Shown here: positions 53,861-62,693 of the stretch, piece by piece | Layout: each line of letters begins with the position of its first letter | How positions within the stretch are numbered: the first letter of the stretch is position 1 | Assembly (NCBI RefSeq): GCF_001936615.1 | Contig: NZ_MLBF01000011.1 | Span: 1 to 64,000, forward strand | Reading direction: 5' to 3' | Length of the DNA stretch: 64,000 nucleotides | DNA from: Desulfosporosinus metallidurans | GTDB taxonomy: Bacteria; Bacillota; Desulfitobacteriia; Desulfitobacteriales; Desulfitobacteriaceae | The notes under the pieces: generated by a model | What the model was told of the DNA's origin: nothing | The model's input: the letters and a program-made list of their open reading frames with translations, nothing else | The model's database searches: none | Made by a program: the position numbers and the translations under genes

Positions 53861-53895
53861 TTATAATTTATAATTTATAATTTATAATTTATAAT
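53861..53895. repeat. Heptanucleotide microsatellite (TTATAAT)x5
   Basis: Five perfect tandem copies of TTATAAT. Each contains a TATAAT -10-like hexamer on the plus strand. The tract lies in the leader/promoter region of the response-regulator gene and downstream of the MarR gene. Confidence 0.95.
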
Positions 53896-53971
53896 TCAGT
53901 ATACCGCTTACGTTTGAGATGCATTTGGGAAAATCCTCAAGATTTTGTGGAGATTACATAATAAAAGAATA

Positions 53972-53999
53972 CCCTCACTTAAGATATCCTAAGTGGGGG
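53972..53999 (-). terminator. Terminator of the MarR gene
   Basis: CCCTCACTTA pairs with TAAGTGGGGG (one G-T pair) around 8 bases, then T-rich on the minus strand. Confidence 0.8.
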
Positions 54000-54007
54000 C
54001 ATATTAA

Positions 54008-54445
54008 TTATTTTAATTCCATTCTCTGTGCCAACAGTTCCAAACTACGCAACAATTCCTCGTATTCATCCATCGTATACTCCTTAAGAACCTCGCCAAC
54101 AAAGCTTTGACGTTCTGCAATCACCGCGTCAAGGGCTTCAGTCCCTCTCGTCAATAAGTGCAGCCTGACCAGCCTCCGATCTTTGTCATCTCGAATTCGT
54201 TGGACTAACCCCACACGTTCCATTCGATCTGCCAGATCTGTCGCCGTACTGCACGCGGTAAAAAGATGTTTGCTCAACTCCCCCATCGTCATGGGTCCAA
54301 ATTCTCGAATGCTTAAGAGTGCACTGAACTGAAGTGCCGAAATTTCCATACCATTAAGAATCGATCGACCACGCTTAAACAAGATAGTATTGGCGCGCCT
54401 TAAGGTCTCCTCCAACTGTTTTTTCAATTCTTCGGTTGGTGGCAT
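54008..54445 (-). CDS. MarR-family transcriptional regulator
   Basis: 145 residues with the MarR winged helix: LQFSALLSIREFGPMTMGEL, then LFTACSTATDLADRMERVGLV as recognition region, and the wing RDDKDRRLVRLHLL. A single gene with its own terminator, upstream of the two-component/export set. Ligand and targets unknown. Confidence 0.92.
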   Translation of the reverse strand: MPPTEELKKQLEETLRRANTILFKRGRSILNGMEISALQFSALLSIREFGPMTMGELSKHLFTACSTATDLADRMERVGLVQRIRDDKDRRLVRLHLLTRGTEALDAVIAERQSFVGEVLKEYTMDEYEELLRSLELLAQRMELK

Positions 54446-54570
54446 CCTCTAGCCTCCTTCCTTATTTTCTTTGTAGATCTATTTTAGCATAAAAATGTAC
54501 ACGCTGCATTGCTATTCGCTGACTTGCATTCAACTCCCTGGGTACATTATAGTTCCACGTCCAAGCATTA

Positions 54571-54609
54571 AAAAAGCCCAACTGCCAGGTATACTGACTG
54601 TTGAGCTTT
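54571..54609 (-). terminator. Terminator of the GerMN lipoprotein gene
   Basis: On the minus strand AAAGCTCAAC pairs with GTTGGGCTTT and is followed by T6. Confidence 0.7.
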
Positions 54610-54674
54610 ACTCGTGACACGTTTGCCTTGGCCACAAACGAATAGTGTACGAAAGGGCAAAAAACTGACGCACG

Positions 54675-55421
54675 TTAAGTAGAACTAGGTGGGTAATTGA
54701 AGAGGTTAATGGAGCTTGGGGAATTGGGAAGTGCAGTACTGCTATTTCCTGTGCTACTATTTCCCGTACTACTTCCTGTGCCCGAGCTTGGGAAGATTGG
54801 GTTCGTGGAAGTGGCCCCTTTAATCAGACTTGCTTTATTAACCAGCTTTGTAGCATCGATCGTCCCATACTTGGTCAGGGGTTTTCCTTCGATCCGAATT
54901 TGAACTTGCTTGATGGTCGAAAACTGGGTCAATGTGTTGACAAGTCCATACAGAGCGACTTCGGGAGAAACCTTGGAATTGGGTTGCAGAAATTCTTTAC
55001 TTAAATCTACGATGGCAACGTTATCTTTAATGGCAATACCCAAGAGCACTGTCGCCGTGGAAACAGGGGCCTGAGCACTCGTCCCTTTAACAACTGCGGG
55101 ACCTTTTAGCCACTGAGTCACTGTTTCTCTCGCCAAACTCACCGTTTTCGGCAACATGCGTTCTTCTTTTATGAGATACTTTCCTGTTGAATCCGCAAAG
55201 TACAGTGAAATCACCATGGGATCCGCAGAGGTTGCCGCTGTTTCTCCTGTTGACGCTGATGTCGCCGCTGGGAGAGCGGTTTTATCTCCACCAATAAAAT
55301 TGCCTAAAGTCGTGTTTCCATCCTTATTCACCAACGTCTCCAGTGTTCCACAGCCTGCAAGAAAAATTAGGCTGAAGAGAGCAACCCCCATGAGTAAACT
55401 GTTCCACATCCGCATTTTCAT
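54675..55421 (-). CDS. GerMN-domain lipoprotein
   Basis: 248 residues. Lipoprotein signal with lipobox LAGC (Cys24), then a GerMN domain (about residues 68-195: MVISLYFADSTGKYLIKEER, LARETVTQWLKGP, IAIKDNVAIVDLSKEF) and a Ser/Thr/Asn-rich tail containing a short GNSST repeat. GerMN domains occur in sporulation/germination and wall-associated proteins of Firmicutes. Confidence 0.9.
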   Translation of the reverse strand: MKMRMWNSLLMGVALFSLIFLAGCGTLETLVNKDGNTTLGNFIGGDKTALPAATSASTGETAATSADPMVISLYFADSTGKYLIKEERMLPKTVSLARETVTQWLKGPAVVKGTSAQAPVSTATVLLGIAIKDNVAIVDLSKEFLQPNSKVSPEVALYGLVNTLTQFSTIKQVQIRIEGKPLTKYGTIDATKLVNKASLIKGATSTNPIFPSSGTGSSTGNSSTGNSSTALPNSPSSINLFNYPPSST

Positions 55422-55609
55422 AATCCTAGCCCCTTCCCCAGATTTATTCCCATCCAGCCCTGCTTATTCTCACTTTAAACCTATGCTTTGTCCCCAAAAA
55501 TAGTACAGAAGACCTTAAAATTTGCATGAGTTATCCCAAGTCTTTTTTGTATAAAGGGTTCCTTCGAGCATAGATATGGATATCGGTAGTTTATAGAAAG
55601 GAGACCCTC

Positions 55610-56350
55610 ATGCACGACATGTTCGAAATCATCTGGATTAGTACAATTGCCGGATTGGCCACAACGCTTGGTAGCCTACTTGTCCTCTTGTTTGGAAAAC
55701 CACAAGAACGAGTCCTTGCCTCCCTCCTGGCCGGATCCGGAGGGGTAATGCTGGCGGTCGTGAGCGTCGATCTGCTTCCGAGTGCCTGGAAGATTGGGCC
55801 GCCACTTCAAGTGGGAGTTGGGTTTGCCCTGGGCCTTCTCTTCATGTTCCTTGCCGACCAACGTCTCAATACTTCCTCGAACACCCTTCCCCTCTCTCGA
55901 CGTCAACGTCTCAAGAGAACCGGACTTCTCATCGCAGCTGGGATCGCCTTACATGATATCCCGGAAGGCATGGCCATAGCCGTTAGCCAAGAAACTGCCC
56001 CCAGCCTCGGTTTCCTTATAGCCATAGCCATAGCGTTACACAATCTCCCTGAAGGAATGGCCACAGCAGCACCCTTAAAAATGGCCAAAATTCGTCGTTG
56101 GAAGATCCTTCTACTCAACATCGGAATCGCCCTTTTCACCCCTCTTGGCGCCTTACTGGGGCTCTTCGCCCTCGAAAGTGTGCAAAACTCCCTAGCCTTC
56201 TTTCTGTCCTTTGCAGCAGGTGCCATGACGTTTCTCGTCTTTGCCGAGCTCATCCCCCTCTCCCGTGAACGGCACCCGCACTACGCCTTGCTCGGAGGGA
56301 CTGTCGGCTTTATCCTCTTTACGTTAATCAGTCTTCTGCTCCCTGCTTAA
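55610..56350 (+). CDS. ZIP-family metal transporter
   Basis: 246 residues with about eight hydrophobic segments. The paired metal-site motifs HDIPEGMAIA (helix 4) and HNLPEGMATA (helix 5) are intact, as in ZupT. Likely imports Zn2+, Fe2+ or Mn2+. It reads against its neighbours and has AAAGGAG before the ATG. Confidence 0.92.
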   Translation: MHDMFEIIWISTIAGLATTLGSLLVLLFGKPQERVLASLLAGSGGVMLAVVSVDLLPSAWKIGPPLQVGVGFALGLLFMFLADQRLNTSSNTLPLSRRQRLKRTGLLIAAGIALHDIPEGMAIAVSQETAPSLGFLIAIAIALHNLPEGMATAAPLKMAKIRRWKILLLNIGIALFTPLGALLGLFALESVQNSLAFFLSFAAGAMTFLVFAELIPLSRERHPHYALLGGTVGFILFTLISLLLPA

Positions 56351-56386
56351 ACCGTCCAAGACACAACTTAGCCCCAACAACAACTG

Positions 56387-56436
56387 GCCCATAGCAAAGG
56401 GGATACCGAATTTTCAGTATCCCCTTTGCTATGGGC
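56387..56436. terminator. Long bidirectional terminator
   Basis: GCCCATAGCAAAGGGGATAC and GTATCCCCTTTGCTATGGGC form a perfect 20-bp stem between the convergent ZIP and SGNH-like genes. Confidence 0.92.
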
Positions 56437-56516
56437 TAAATCATTTTCGCACGACTCGATCACATTCTAATCTATTAGCCACTATTCACTAGCCATTGTC
56501 AACTCTCTACTAATGT

Positions 56517-57221
56517 TCACTTAAGTACTCGCGCAGCATAATCCCCCATGGTTTCATACCCTTTAGCATTTGGGTACTTTCCATCTCCGGATAACCCACT
56601 TAAATATTTCCCATTTGCATCAAACAACACCGAAGAAAAATCCAAGGTCAGGATAGCTTCCTTTTTGGCATAACCTACCTCCCAATCCCTAGTTTCTTTA
56701 ATGTTTTGTTGTGCCCCAGGGTACCCGATCGGCAGAGCCAGCACTGGAACAATGTGATTCGATTTCGCCTTTTCGACCATCGCTTGGATATTGGTTTGAA
56801 CTTCTTTGAGAGCTACCCCCTGTATCCCATCTCCAATTCCTGCAAAGATAATGACCCGACCTGGTTTCTCAGCCACCACATCCGCGTCAAAGCGAGACAA
56901 AAGGTCTTTGGCCGTCTGCCTAACTTTCCCCTTATTAACCACAGAGACTTGGAGAACTTCCGCCGTCCGCTGAGTCCAAGAATGCGCAGGGTCCAAGGGA
57001 TATCCTAGGGTAAATGAATCTCCTAAGGCGACAATCTTCGGATTGCTCAATGGTTGGGTTAAATTAGAGGACGCAGACGTTCCTTGAGTATTTCCCCCAG
57101 TTCCTGTCTCAGGTACTTTGCCGCCTTGCCCCCATAATCCCAGAAAACCAGCGATCAGTACAATAAAAGCAAGTGCAGAAGCAACTTGAATCAAACGAAT
57201 TAGCAAACGATACGTACGCAT
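56517..57221 (-). CDS. SGNH/GDSL-like protein, probably catalytically altered
   Basis: About 234 residues from ATG 57221 (AGGGGGG six bases upstream). One N-terminal membrane anchor (residues about 5-30) precedes an exported SGNH fold. The nucleophile block GDSFTLGYP is intact and block II has NKG. Block III reads FAGIGDG where the family has Gly-x-Asn-Asp, and the last block reads DGKYPNAKGY where the catalytic His is expected (DGxHPNxxGY). With Asn and His both replaced it may be a non-enzymatic or altered-activity member. Confidence 0.82.
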   Translation of the reverse strand: MRTYRLLIRLIQVASALAFIVLIAGFLGLWGQGGKVPETGTGGNTQGTSASSNLTQPLSNPKIVALGDSFTLGYPLDPAHSWTQRTAEVLQVSVVNKGKVRQTAKDLLSRFDADVVAEKPGRVIIFAGIGDGIQGVALKEVQTNIQAMVEKAKSNHIVPVLALPIGYPGAQQNIKETRDWEVGYAKKEAILTLDFSSVLFDANGKYLSGLSGDGKYPNAKGYETMGDYAARVLK

Positions 57222-57350
57222 AAGAATCCCCCCTTTCATTTATAAATATTCTACACCATCCACGACTTTCCTTCTTCATCCGATGACCATATCATACACC
57301 AGTGCGCCCTTTAGAGCATAATTTGTATAAGGAAAAAAGGAGGTCACCTT

Positions 57351-57839
57351 ATGAGTTACATTGACAAGGCTCGCGAATTGGGGGAAGCCCTGTCCCAAAC
57401 CCCCGAAATTCAGGCCTTAAAAGCAGCTGAAACAGCCATTATGGCCGATCCCCTAAGCCAAGAGGCCTTTGGCCAATACCAAGAAAAAGAACGCGGACTT
57501 GTAACCACTCAAATGCTCAGTAAAGTTATACCCGAAAAAGAATCCTTAGCACTTCTCGATCTTAAAATTCGTCTTATGAATAAATATCCCCTGATCAAAG
57601 CGTACTTTGTTGAACAGCAAAAGTACGAAAAACTGATGGCCATGGTCAATCTAACTCTCACCACCTCAATGCATGGCATGCCCTCGGCCAATGACCTTCC
57701 CATTCCGGAAGAGTTAAAAGGCATGGCCCAACAAATTCTTGATAAAATAGGTGGCGCGGGCGGCATGGAAAAAATGCAAATCTCGCCGGAAATGTTGAAA
57801 GGCCTTAAACTTCCACTCGATATTACTCACAAACAATAA
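57351..57839 (+). CDS. YlbF/YmcA-family (DUF964) protein
   Basis: 162 residues, helical: MSYIDKARELGEALSQTPEI, MADPLSQEAFGQYQEKERGL and AYFVEQQKYEKLMAMVN match the YlbF family (Com_YlbF). These proteins in B. subtilis form an RNase Y-associated complex that affects sporulation, competence and biofilm. The C-terminal extension (about 115-162, Gly/Met-rich) is less usual. Ribosome site AAGGAGGTC. Confidence 0.88.
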   Translation: MSYIDKARELGEALSQTPEIQALKAAETAIMADPLSQEAFGQYQEKERGLVTTQMLSKVIPEKESLALLDLKIRLMNKYPLIKAYFVEQQKYEKLMAMVNLTLTTSMHGMPSANDLPIPEELKGMAQQILDKIGGAGGMEKMQISPEMLKGLKLPLDITHKQ

Positions 57840-57859
57840 GAAAGAAGGGTAAATAAGTC

Positions 57860-57982
57860 GTGCGACTCGACGGTTATCACGGCCCCCATTTCATAAACGA
57901 TATCACACATCCTATGACTTTAATCGCCTTCCTGCTTGTCATCCTGTTAGGGGGATGGGTAACGATTCGCACGTGGTTTTAA
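57860..57982 (+). CDS. Small single-pass membrane protein
   Basis: 40 residues from GTG 57860 with GAAGGG about ten bases upstream: a polar head (VRLDGYHGPHFINDITHP) and one hydrophobic helix (MTLIAFLLVILLGGWVTI). It lies 20 bp after the YlbF gene and 21 bp before the next. Unknown function, perhaps a spore-related microprotein from context. Confidence 0.55.
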   Translation: MRLDGYHGPHFINDITHPMTLIAFLLVILLGGWVTIRTWF

Positions 57983-58003
57983 GGATAAGAAAGGAGGAGC
58001 GCC

Positions 58004-58690
58004 GTGATCAACCGCAATGAATGTCCCCCCCCGTTGCCGGCAACTCCTTTCTCTTTTTCCATTCTAGTGAGTAGCCCCATTCGGAGGGATTTACGATTTA
58101 GCCCAGTTAGTGCGATGATATTTCCATTGGCATCAACGGAACTTCAATATGCCTCCATGATTGTCGTTGGCTTGGATGTACTCATGGCCTTTCTCTTAAA
58201 ACGCTCCTTAGTGCATCCCCCAAATCTATCCCGGCCGAACCCGGACCTTTATCCTGTGACCCTGACCTTTCCGCAACTCACCCAACTAATACACTCGGCA
58301 ATCAATGGGCAACAAATGCAACCTCTTCAACCTGTTCAACCTGTTCAACCTGTTCCTGGGCAAGGCTTTGGGCCCGTAGGGTTGGATGAACCGCTTTTTC
58401 CCGATAATTTGAGTGTCGCCTTGATTGTCTCAGCTCCTTTTGCCCCGTTTGACGGGAGCCCAGATACATCGTTCAACGTTCCATTATTCGAAATCCCAGG
58501 AGCACCCGGCAATCTGATCATCGCTCTCGGCTTAATGATTGCTCAGTTCTTGATCGAACGAACCGGAATAGGAACTCCCAACGGAACTAACAATAGCAAC
58601 ACAAATAATAGTGCATCCTCCTCGAAAATTAACCAAGTACGGTTCCTGAATGGAGGAATCAACTATGCCAACGCTAACCCGTCCCTATAA
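58004..58690 (+). CDS. Protein of unknown function with proline/glutamine repeat
   Basis: 228 residues from GTG 58004, with AGGAGGAG before it. The segment QPLQPVQPVQPVP sits near residue 106; an Asn/Ser-rich tail (GTNNSNTNNSASSSK) follows. Moderate hydrophobic patches (ASMIVVGLDVLMAFLL, LIIALGLMIAQFLI) suggest membrane association or self-assembly. No family recognised. It overlaps the next gene by 26 bp. Confidence 0.65.
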   Translation: MINRNECPPPLPATPFSFSILVSSPIRRDLRFSPVSAMIFPLASTELQYASMIVVGLDVLMAFLLKRSLVHPPNLSRPNPDLYPVTLTFPQLTQLIHSAINGQQMQPLQPVQPVQPVPGQGFGPVGLDEPLFPDNLSVALIVSAPFAPFDGSPDTSFNVPLFEIPGAPGNLIIALGLMIAQFLIERTGIGTPNGTNNSNTNNSASSSKINQVRFLNGGINYANANPSL

Positions 58691-58976
58691 TCCAGCCTTT
58701 CCTTCGCTTTCACCGCAGATCCCCCCTTCCCCTCCGAATAGCAGTTCAAAGGGGAAGACTCCAGAAACTTGGGATTATGGGTTCAAGCGCCTTGTACCAT
58801 TTCTACAGTCCCCGCCCGTTGGAGCGGGTATTTTGGCTATAACCTTTTTTTTCTTTATAGCCTTTTTCTCAAATGTACTTTTAGCCCAAATTTCCTTAAC
58901 CACACTCGGCATCGCTGTGACCTTAAGCACGTTTGGGATACTGGCGTTGGTTGTACTCATCCTCTTTCTTTTTTAA
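58665..58976 (+). CDS. Small membrane protein of unknown function
   Basis: 103 residues from ATG 58665 (GGAGG eight bases upstream, inside the previous gene). A Pro/Ser-rich N-terminus (about 1-45) and two hydrophobic helices (VGAGILAITFFFFIAFFSNV and LGIAVTLSTFGILALVVLIL). Part of the YlbF group of genes. Confidence 0.65.
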   Translation: MPTLTRPYNPAFPSLSPQIPPSPPNSSSKGKTPETWDYGFKRLVPFLQSPPVGAGILAITFFFFIAFFSNVLLAQISLTTLGIAVTLSTFGILALVVLILFLF

Positions 58977-59021
58977 GATTCGAGAGTATCCTAAATATCC
59001 CGTTGAAAAAAACCTTTTCAT

Positions 59022-59073
59022 ATACTCTAAATAGACAGAGGACAGTTTCCTGTCCTCTGTCTATTTAGAGTAT
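59022..59073. terminator. Long bidirectional terminator overlapping the glnQ stop
   Basis: A perfect 24-bp stem (ATACTCTAAATAGACAGAGG plus ACAG against its complement) with loop TTTC. It separates convergent genes and contains the last codons of the ABC ATPase gene. Confidence 0.92.
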
Positions 59074-59787
59074 TTTACTTAAGAATAATTGGGTCCGTTC
59101 TTCTTGAGCATGGCTAAAGATCTGTTCTGGTGTTCCTTGCTCAACAACCCGGCCTTCATCTAAAAAGAGAACGCGATCCCCAACTTCGCGCGCAAACCCC
59201 ATTTCGTGGGTGACTACAACCATGGTCATCCCTTCTCTGGCCAGATCTTTCATGACCGCCAAGACTTCTCCGACCATTTCTGGGTCGAGTGCTGAAGTCG
59301 GTTCATCAAAAAGCATGACAATTGGGTTCATTGCCAAGGCCCGCGCAATCGCAACCCGCTGTTGCTGTCCGCCGGAAAGTTGTTCCGGACATGCCTTGTC
59401 TTTATCGTGAAGCCCAACTTTATTCAAAAGCTCATAGGCTCTCTTTTCTGCTTCTTCCTTACTTTTCTTAAGGACTTGTACCTGCCCAATGGTTATATTT
59501 TCGAGGACAGTCAAATGTTGGAATAGATTAAAACGTTGAAAGACCATCCCGACTTCCTTACGAACTAAACTCAGATTGGTTTTATTGTGGGTGATTTCGG
59601 TCTGATTAACAAAGATTTCGCCCTTAGAAACGCTTTCCAGACCATTCATACAGCGTAAAAAAGTGCTTTTCCCTGAACCCGAAGGACCAATAATAACAAC
59701 CACTTCCTGCGGAGCGATTTCCACAGAGATCTCCTTGAGTACCTCATGGTGGCCAAAATACTTCGTAATGTTTTTAACGCTGATCAA
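59065..59787 (-). CDS. glnQ: Polar amino acid ABC transporter, ATP-binding protein
   Basis: 240 residues with Walker [14 protein letters not shown], signature [17 protein letters not shown], Walker [21 protein letters not shown] and H-loop [12 protein letters not shown], the GlnQ/HisP subfamily pattern. Its start overlaps the permease end by 14 bp. Confidence 0.94.
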   Translation of the reverse strand: MISVKNITKYFGHHEVLKEISVEIAPQEVVVIIGPSGSGKSTFLRCMNGLESVSKGEIFVNQTEITHNKTNLSLVRKEVGMVFQRFNLFQHLTVLENITIGQVQVLKKSKEEAEKRAYELLNKVGLHDKDKACPEQLSGGQQQRVAIARALAMNPIVMLFDEPTSALDPEMVGEVLAVMKDLAREGMTMVVVTHEMGFAREVGDRVLFLDEGRVVEQGTPEQIFSHAQEERTQLFLSKIL

Positions 59788-60448
59788 CTTGCCACCTACT
59801 TTCGATATAACTGGAAAGTGCTGTCAAACTAAGGATAATCACCAGATATACGATAGCAATCGCAGTCCAGATTTGCAAACCCGCGAAGTTAACAGAAATA
59901 ATCATCTGTCCCCGCCTCGTCAGTTCAGCTACCGAAATTGCGGAAAGCAAGGAGGTATCCTTAATGGTTTGAATAAACTGGTTAACTAATGGAGGAACCA
60001 TCCGTTTAAAGGCTTGCGGGAGAATAATGAAACGCATCGTTTGAAAGCTGGTCATACCAATGCTCATCGCCGCTTCTGTCTGTCCCCGATCAATCGATAA
60101 GATCCCTGCACGAATAATTTCCGTAATGTAAGCCCCTTCGTTGAGGGCTAAAGCAGTAATCCCTGCCATAATCACGTAATTATTTCCAAACCAGACTTGG
60201 AGAGGGAACAAGGAAGGTAAGGCAAAATATATATAAAAGATGAGAACAAGAAGAGGTAAGCCCCTAAAAATATGGACGTACCCCTGCCCAATTCTCCGAA
60301 GGATGGAGACTGACGATAATTTAAATAGAGCAAAAGCTAAACCTAAGATTGTTGCAAAAAAGACGGCTGCAATCGAATAGAGAATTGTGAGCTTAGCCCC
60401 TTCAAGAAGTTGAGGCATGGCATCCATAACAATCGGCCAAAAGTTCAT
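59774..60448 (-). CDS. Polar amino acid ABC transporter, permease
   Basis: 224 residues, five or so helices, with the HisM/GlnP-type EAA loop ([20 protein letters not shown]) and [14 protein letters not shown]. It forms the channel with GlnQ. Confidence 0.93.
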   Translation of the reverse strand: MNFWPIVMDAMPQLLEGAKLTILYSIAAVFFATILGLAFALFKLSSVSILRRIGQGYVHIFRGLPLLVLIFYIYFALPSLFPLQVWFGNNYVIMAGITALALNEGAYITEIIRAGILSIDRGQTEAAMSIGMTSFQTMRFIILPQAFKRMVPPLVNQFIQTIKDTSLLSAISVAELTRRGQMIISVNFAGLQIWTAIAIVYLVIILSLTALSSYIESRWQVDQR

Positions 60449-60485
60449 CCTTTCACCTCTCCTCTAAAATTCAACAGAGTCGAAA

Positions 60486-60508
60486 GAGCGCAGCCTGGGG
60501 CTGCGCTC
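60486..60508 (-). terminator. Intercistronic hairpin between binding protein and permease
   Basis: GAGCGCAGCC and GGCTGCGCTC form a perfect 10-bp stem with 3-base loop and a short T-run. It probably lets the binding protein be made in excess. Confidence 0.75.
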
Positions 60509-60536
60509 ATGCTAATAAATCACCAAACCCTTACAC

Positions 60537-61352
60537 TTACTTTTTATTGACTAACCCATAATTATCTTTAAAATATTTATGATAGATTTTTTCATACTCT
60601 CCGCTTTTAATAATTTTATCAAGACCATCATTGATCTTGTTCACGAGTTGAGCATCCTTCTTCGTCACAGCGATACCATAATCTTCACCGGTTAAAAGAC
60701 TCCCGACGACTTTTACGTTATCATGACCTGTATTGATGTAGTTCTGGTGAACGGGATTATCAAAAATGACAGCATCCGCGCCCGAGTTTTGTAATTCACG
60801 ATAAGCCTCATCAATGTTATTGAAACGTTTAACGGTCACGCCTTGCTCTTTGCTCATCATGAGATCTCCCGTGGTGCCTAATTTTACAGCCACTGTTTTC
60901 CCCTTCAGATCCGGTACTCCTGTAATCGTACTATCCTTTTTAACTAGTAAGGAAAGTCCGGATTTATAATAGGGTTTGGAGAAATTAACCTGCTGAGCGC
61001 GTTCTGGTTTAATCGTAATCCCAGCAACCGCTACATCTAGTGATCCTGTTTGAATTGCCGGAATTAACCCTTGAAAGTCCATGGTTTTAATATCTCCATC
61101 GATTTTAAGGTTAGCTTCTTTCGCAATCGCCGTAATGATATCAATATCGAAACCTGTGACTTTACCGTTTTGCATCTGCTCAAAGGGTGGAAAAGTGACG
61201 TCCGCTCCAAGTTTAATGGATTGGGCACTTGCTGACCCTGTGCTCGATCCACCCGTAGCGGAAGAATTTGAGGGTTGGTTTGCTGCACCACACCCTGTTA
61301 ATAATAGCCCTAAAACTAAAGTACTCGCGACCAAAGAACTCCATTTACGCAA
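60537..61352 (-). CDS. Polar amino acid ABC transporter, substrate-binding lipoprotein
   Basis: 271 residues. Lipobox LTGC (Cys21), Ser-rich linker, then a periplasmic-binding type 2 fold: LGADVTFPPFEQMQNGKVTGF, DVAVAGITIKPERAQQVNFS and GTTGDLMMSKEQG. Close to glutamine/glutamate-binding GlnH types, but the ligand is not certain. Glutamate uptake would suit the methylaspartate pathway (inference). Confidence 0.92.
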   Translation of the reverse strand: MRKWSSLVASTLVLGLLLTGCGAANQPSNSSATGGSSTGSASAQSIKLGADVTFPPFEQMQNGKVTGFDIDIITAIAKEANLKIDGDIKTMDFQGLIPAIQTGSLDVAVAGITIKPERAQQVNFSKPYYKSGLSLLVKKDSTITGVPDLKGKTVAVKLGTTGDLMMSKEQGVTVKRFNNIDEAYRELQNSGADAVIFDNPVHQNYINTGHDNVKVVGSLLTGEDYGIAVTKKDAQLVNKINDGLDKIIKSGEYEKIYHKYFKDNYGLVNKK

Positions 61353-61481
61353 ATTCAGTCCCTCCCCAATACTATTTTTAGTATTCTCTGCTTTTCTTTG
61401 AAAATATTCTCTAAATCCACAGCTTTTATATATTCGACAGGGATGAGACGAATTCCTCCGTTCTATGTTAGGTATACAGTA

Positions 61482-61661
61482 TTATGTTAGAGAGACCTTC
61501 ATGCGATATCCCAGATAGAGCAGCAGGATCCAAGCCGACCCAACTCCAAGGGTGAAACGCATATCCGGAATAAACGCCATCAAAACTAAGAGCACACCCA
61601 TAAAAACGAGTAGTGAAGAAAGCTTTACCCACGGCAAAATGGTTAGCTGCCTTTTCCACAC
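61482..61661 (-). CDS. Possible small membrane protein
   Basis: 59 residues from GTG 61661 (AGAGG about 12 bases upstream). Two hydrophobic helices, LPWVKLSSLLVFMGVLLVLM and GVGSAWILLLYLGYRM, with basic ends give a credible topology. It is chosen over the overlapping frame at 61468-61659, which has no such pattern. Confidence 0.4.
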   Translation of the reverse strand: MWKRQLTILPWVKLSSLLVFMGVLLVLMAFIPDMRFTLGVGSAWILLLYLGYRMKVSLT

Positions 61662-61742
61662 TCGTTCTGAGAACCTCTTATACTTTATACTCTTGTATTT
61701 ATAATGATTATTATTCTTCAGATGACAATTTCCATCCTAGAA

Positions 61743-62591
61743 TTAAGGCTGGGAGATCGGAGGGATTGGCGGATTCAGAGATTGAAGCAGTTCGGGATTC
61801 ACTGGAACGGATTCCGGACTTAGCGGCGGATTTTTCCTACCACTGATCAAACCTGAAAGCTTCCCCCAAACAGTGGTAGCGGTATTCTTTACTGGATTGA
61901 GAAAGGCCATCATACCCATAGGCTCTTTAACTTTTAATATGATCGGGCCATTGGGCGCCTGGCTAAGCTGAGCTGGATTCTCCACCGAAACCACGACGCG
62001 GCTGTAATAAAGAAGCGGAACCGGGCTTTGGAAATGCGCCCGATAAACTCCATTCCCAACGGACCGCAAAACGCCCACCAAAAATCCAGTCTTCCCCTTA
62101 TCATCCACTAAATAAGCAGCATACACTCCTGGTTGTCCTTGCCTAAGAAACGCTTGCGGTGCCGGTAGATTGGCAATCAGCAAAAAAACATTATCCGGCG
62201 AAATCGTAGCTGCACCATTTCCGTTAATCCCTTCTTGCGCGGGCTGTAAAATCAGCTGACGCGCTTGCCCTTGATTATAGACTTGACCCTGGCCATACCC
62301 ACCTTGATTATATCCTCGATAATAGTCTTGATTGTTAGCCATGCCTTGATCATACCCCTGTTCTGGCGTGTATCCCATACCTTGATTGAGACCACCCTGA
62401 AAATATCCCCCACCTTGTTGTGGGGAACTATGAGGAAGCTGAGGAAGCTGTTGCTTTGCTCCTATAAAGCCCCCCCGCGAATTCTGGATTTGACCATCTT
62501 TTTGAAAAAACCCACTCGCTTTAAGTCCTGAGCCCAGCGTATTGCGGATCGAACCTGGGGAGTATCCCGGATCTCCACCAAACTTCACCAT
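61743..62591 (-). CDS. Gln/Gly-rich N-terminal protein of unknown function
   Basis: 282 residues. Residues about 40-110 are low complexity with Gln, Gly and Tyr (QGGGYFQGGLNQGMGY, YNQGGYGQGQVYNQG). Residues about 125-215 form an ordered, probably beta-rich domain (NVFLLIANLPAPQAFLRQGQ, GVYAAYLVDDKGKTGFLVGV). A proline-rich end follows. No signal peptide. Possibly a spore coat or surface component by composition; family not recognised. GGAGGGG precedes the ATG. Confidence 0.7.
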   Translation of the reverse strand: MVKFGGDPGYSPGSIRNTLGSGLKASGFFQKDGQIQNSRGGFIGAKQQLPQLPHSSPQQGGGYFQGGLNQGMGYTPEQGYDQGMANNQDYYRGYNQGGYGQGQVYNQGQARQLILQPAQEGINGNGAATISPDNVFLLIANLPAPQAFLRQGQPGVYAAYLVDDKGKTGFLVGVLRSVGNGVYRAHFQSPVPLLYYSRVVVSVENPAQLSQAPNGPIILKVKEPMGMMAFLNPVKNTATTVWGKLSGLISGRKNPPLSPESVPVNPELLQSLNPPIPPISQP

Positions 62592-62693
62592 GCTCCCCTC
62601 CTTTATTTAATTCAATGTAACTTCATAACATGATATGATATGACAAATGGAAGGGTTCTGAATACTCATAGAAGTTTTCTTGAGGAGGAGACC

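Noticed and set aside
61468..61659. 63-residue minus-strand frame.
   Set aside because: The product has no sensible pattern; the overlapping frame at 61482-61661 gives two clean membrane helices.
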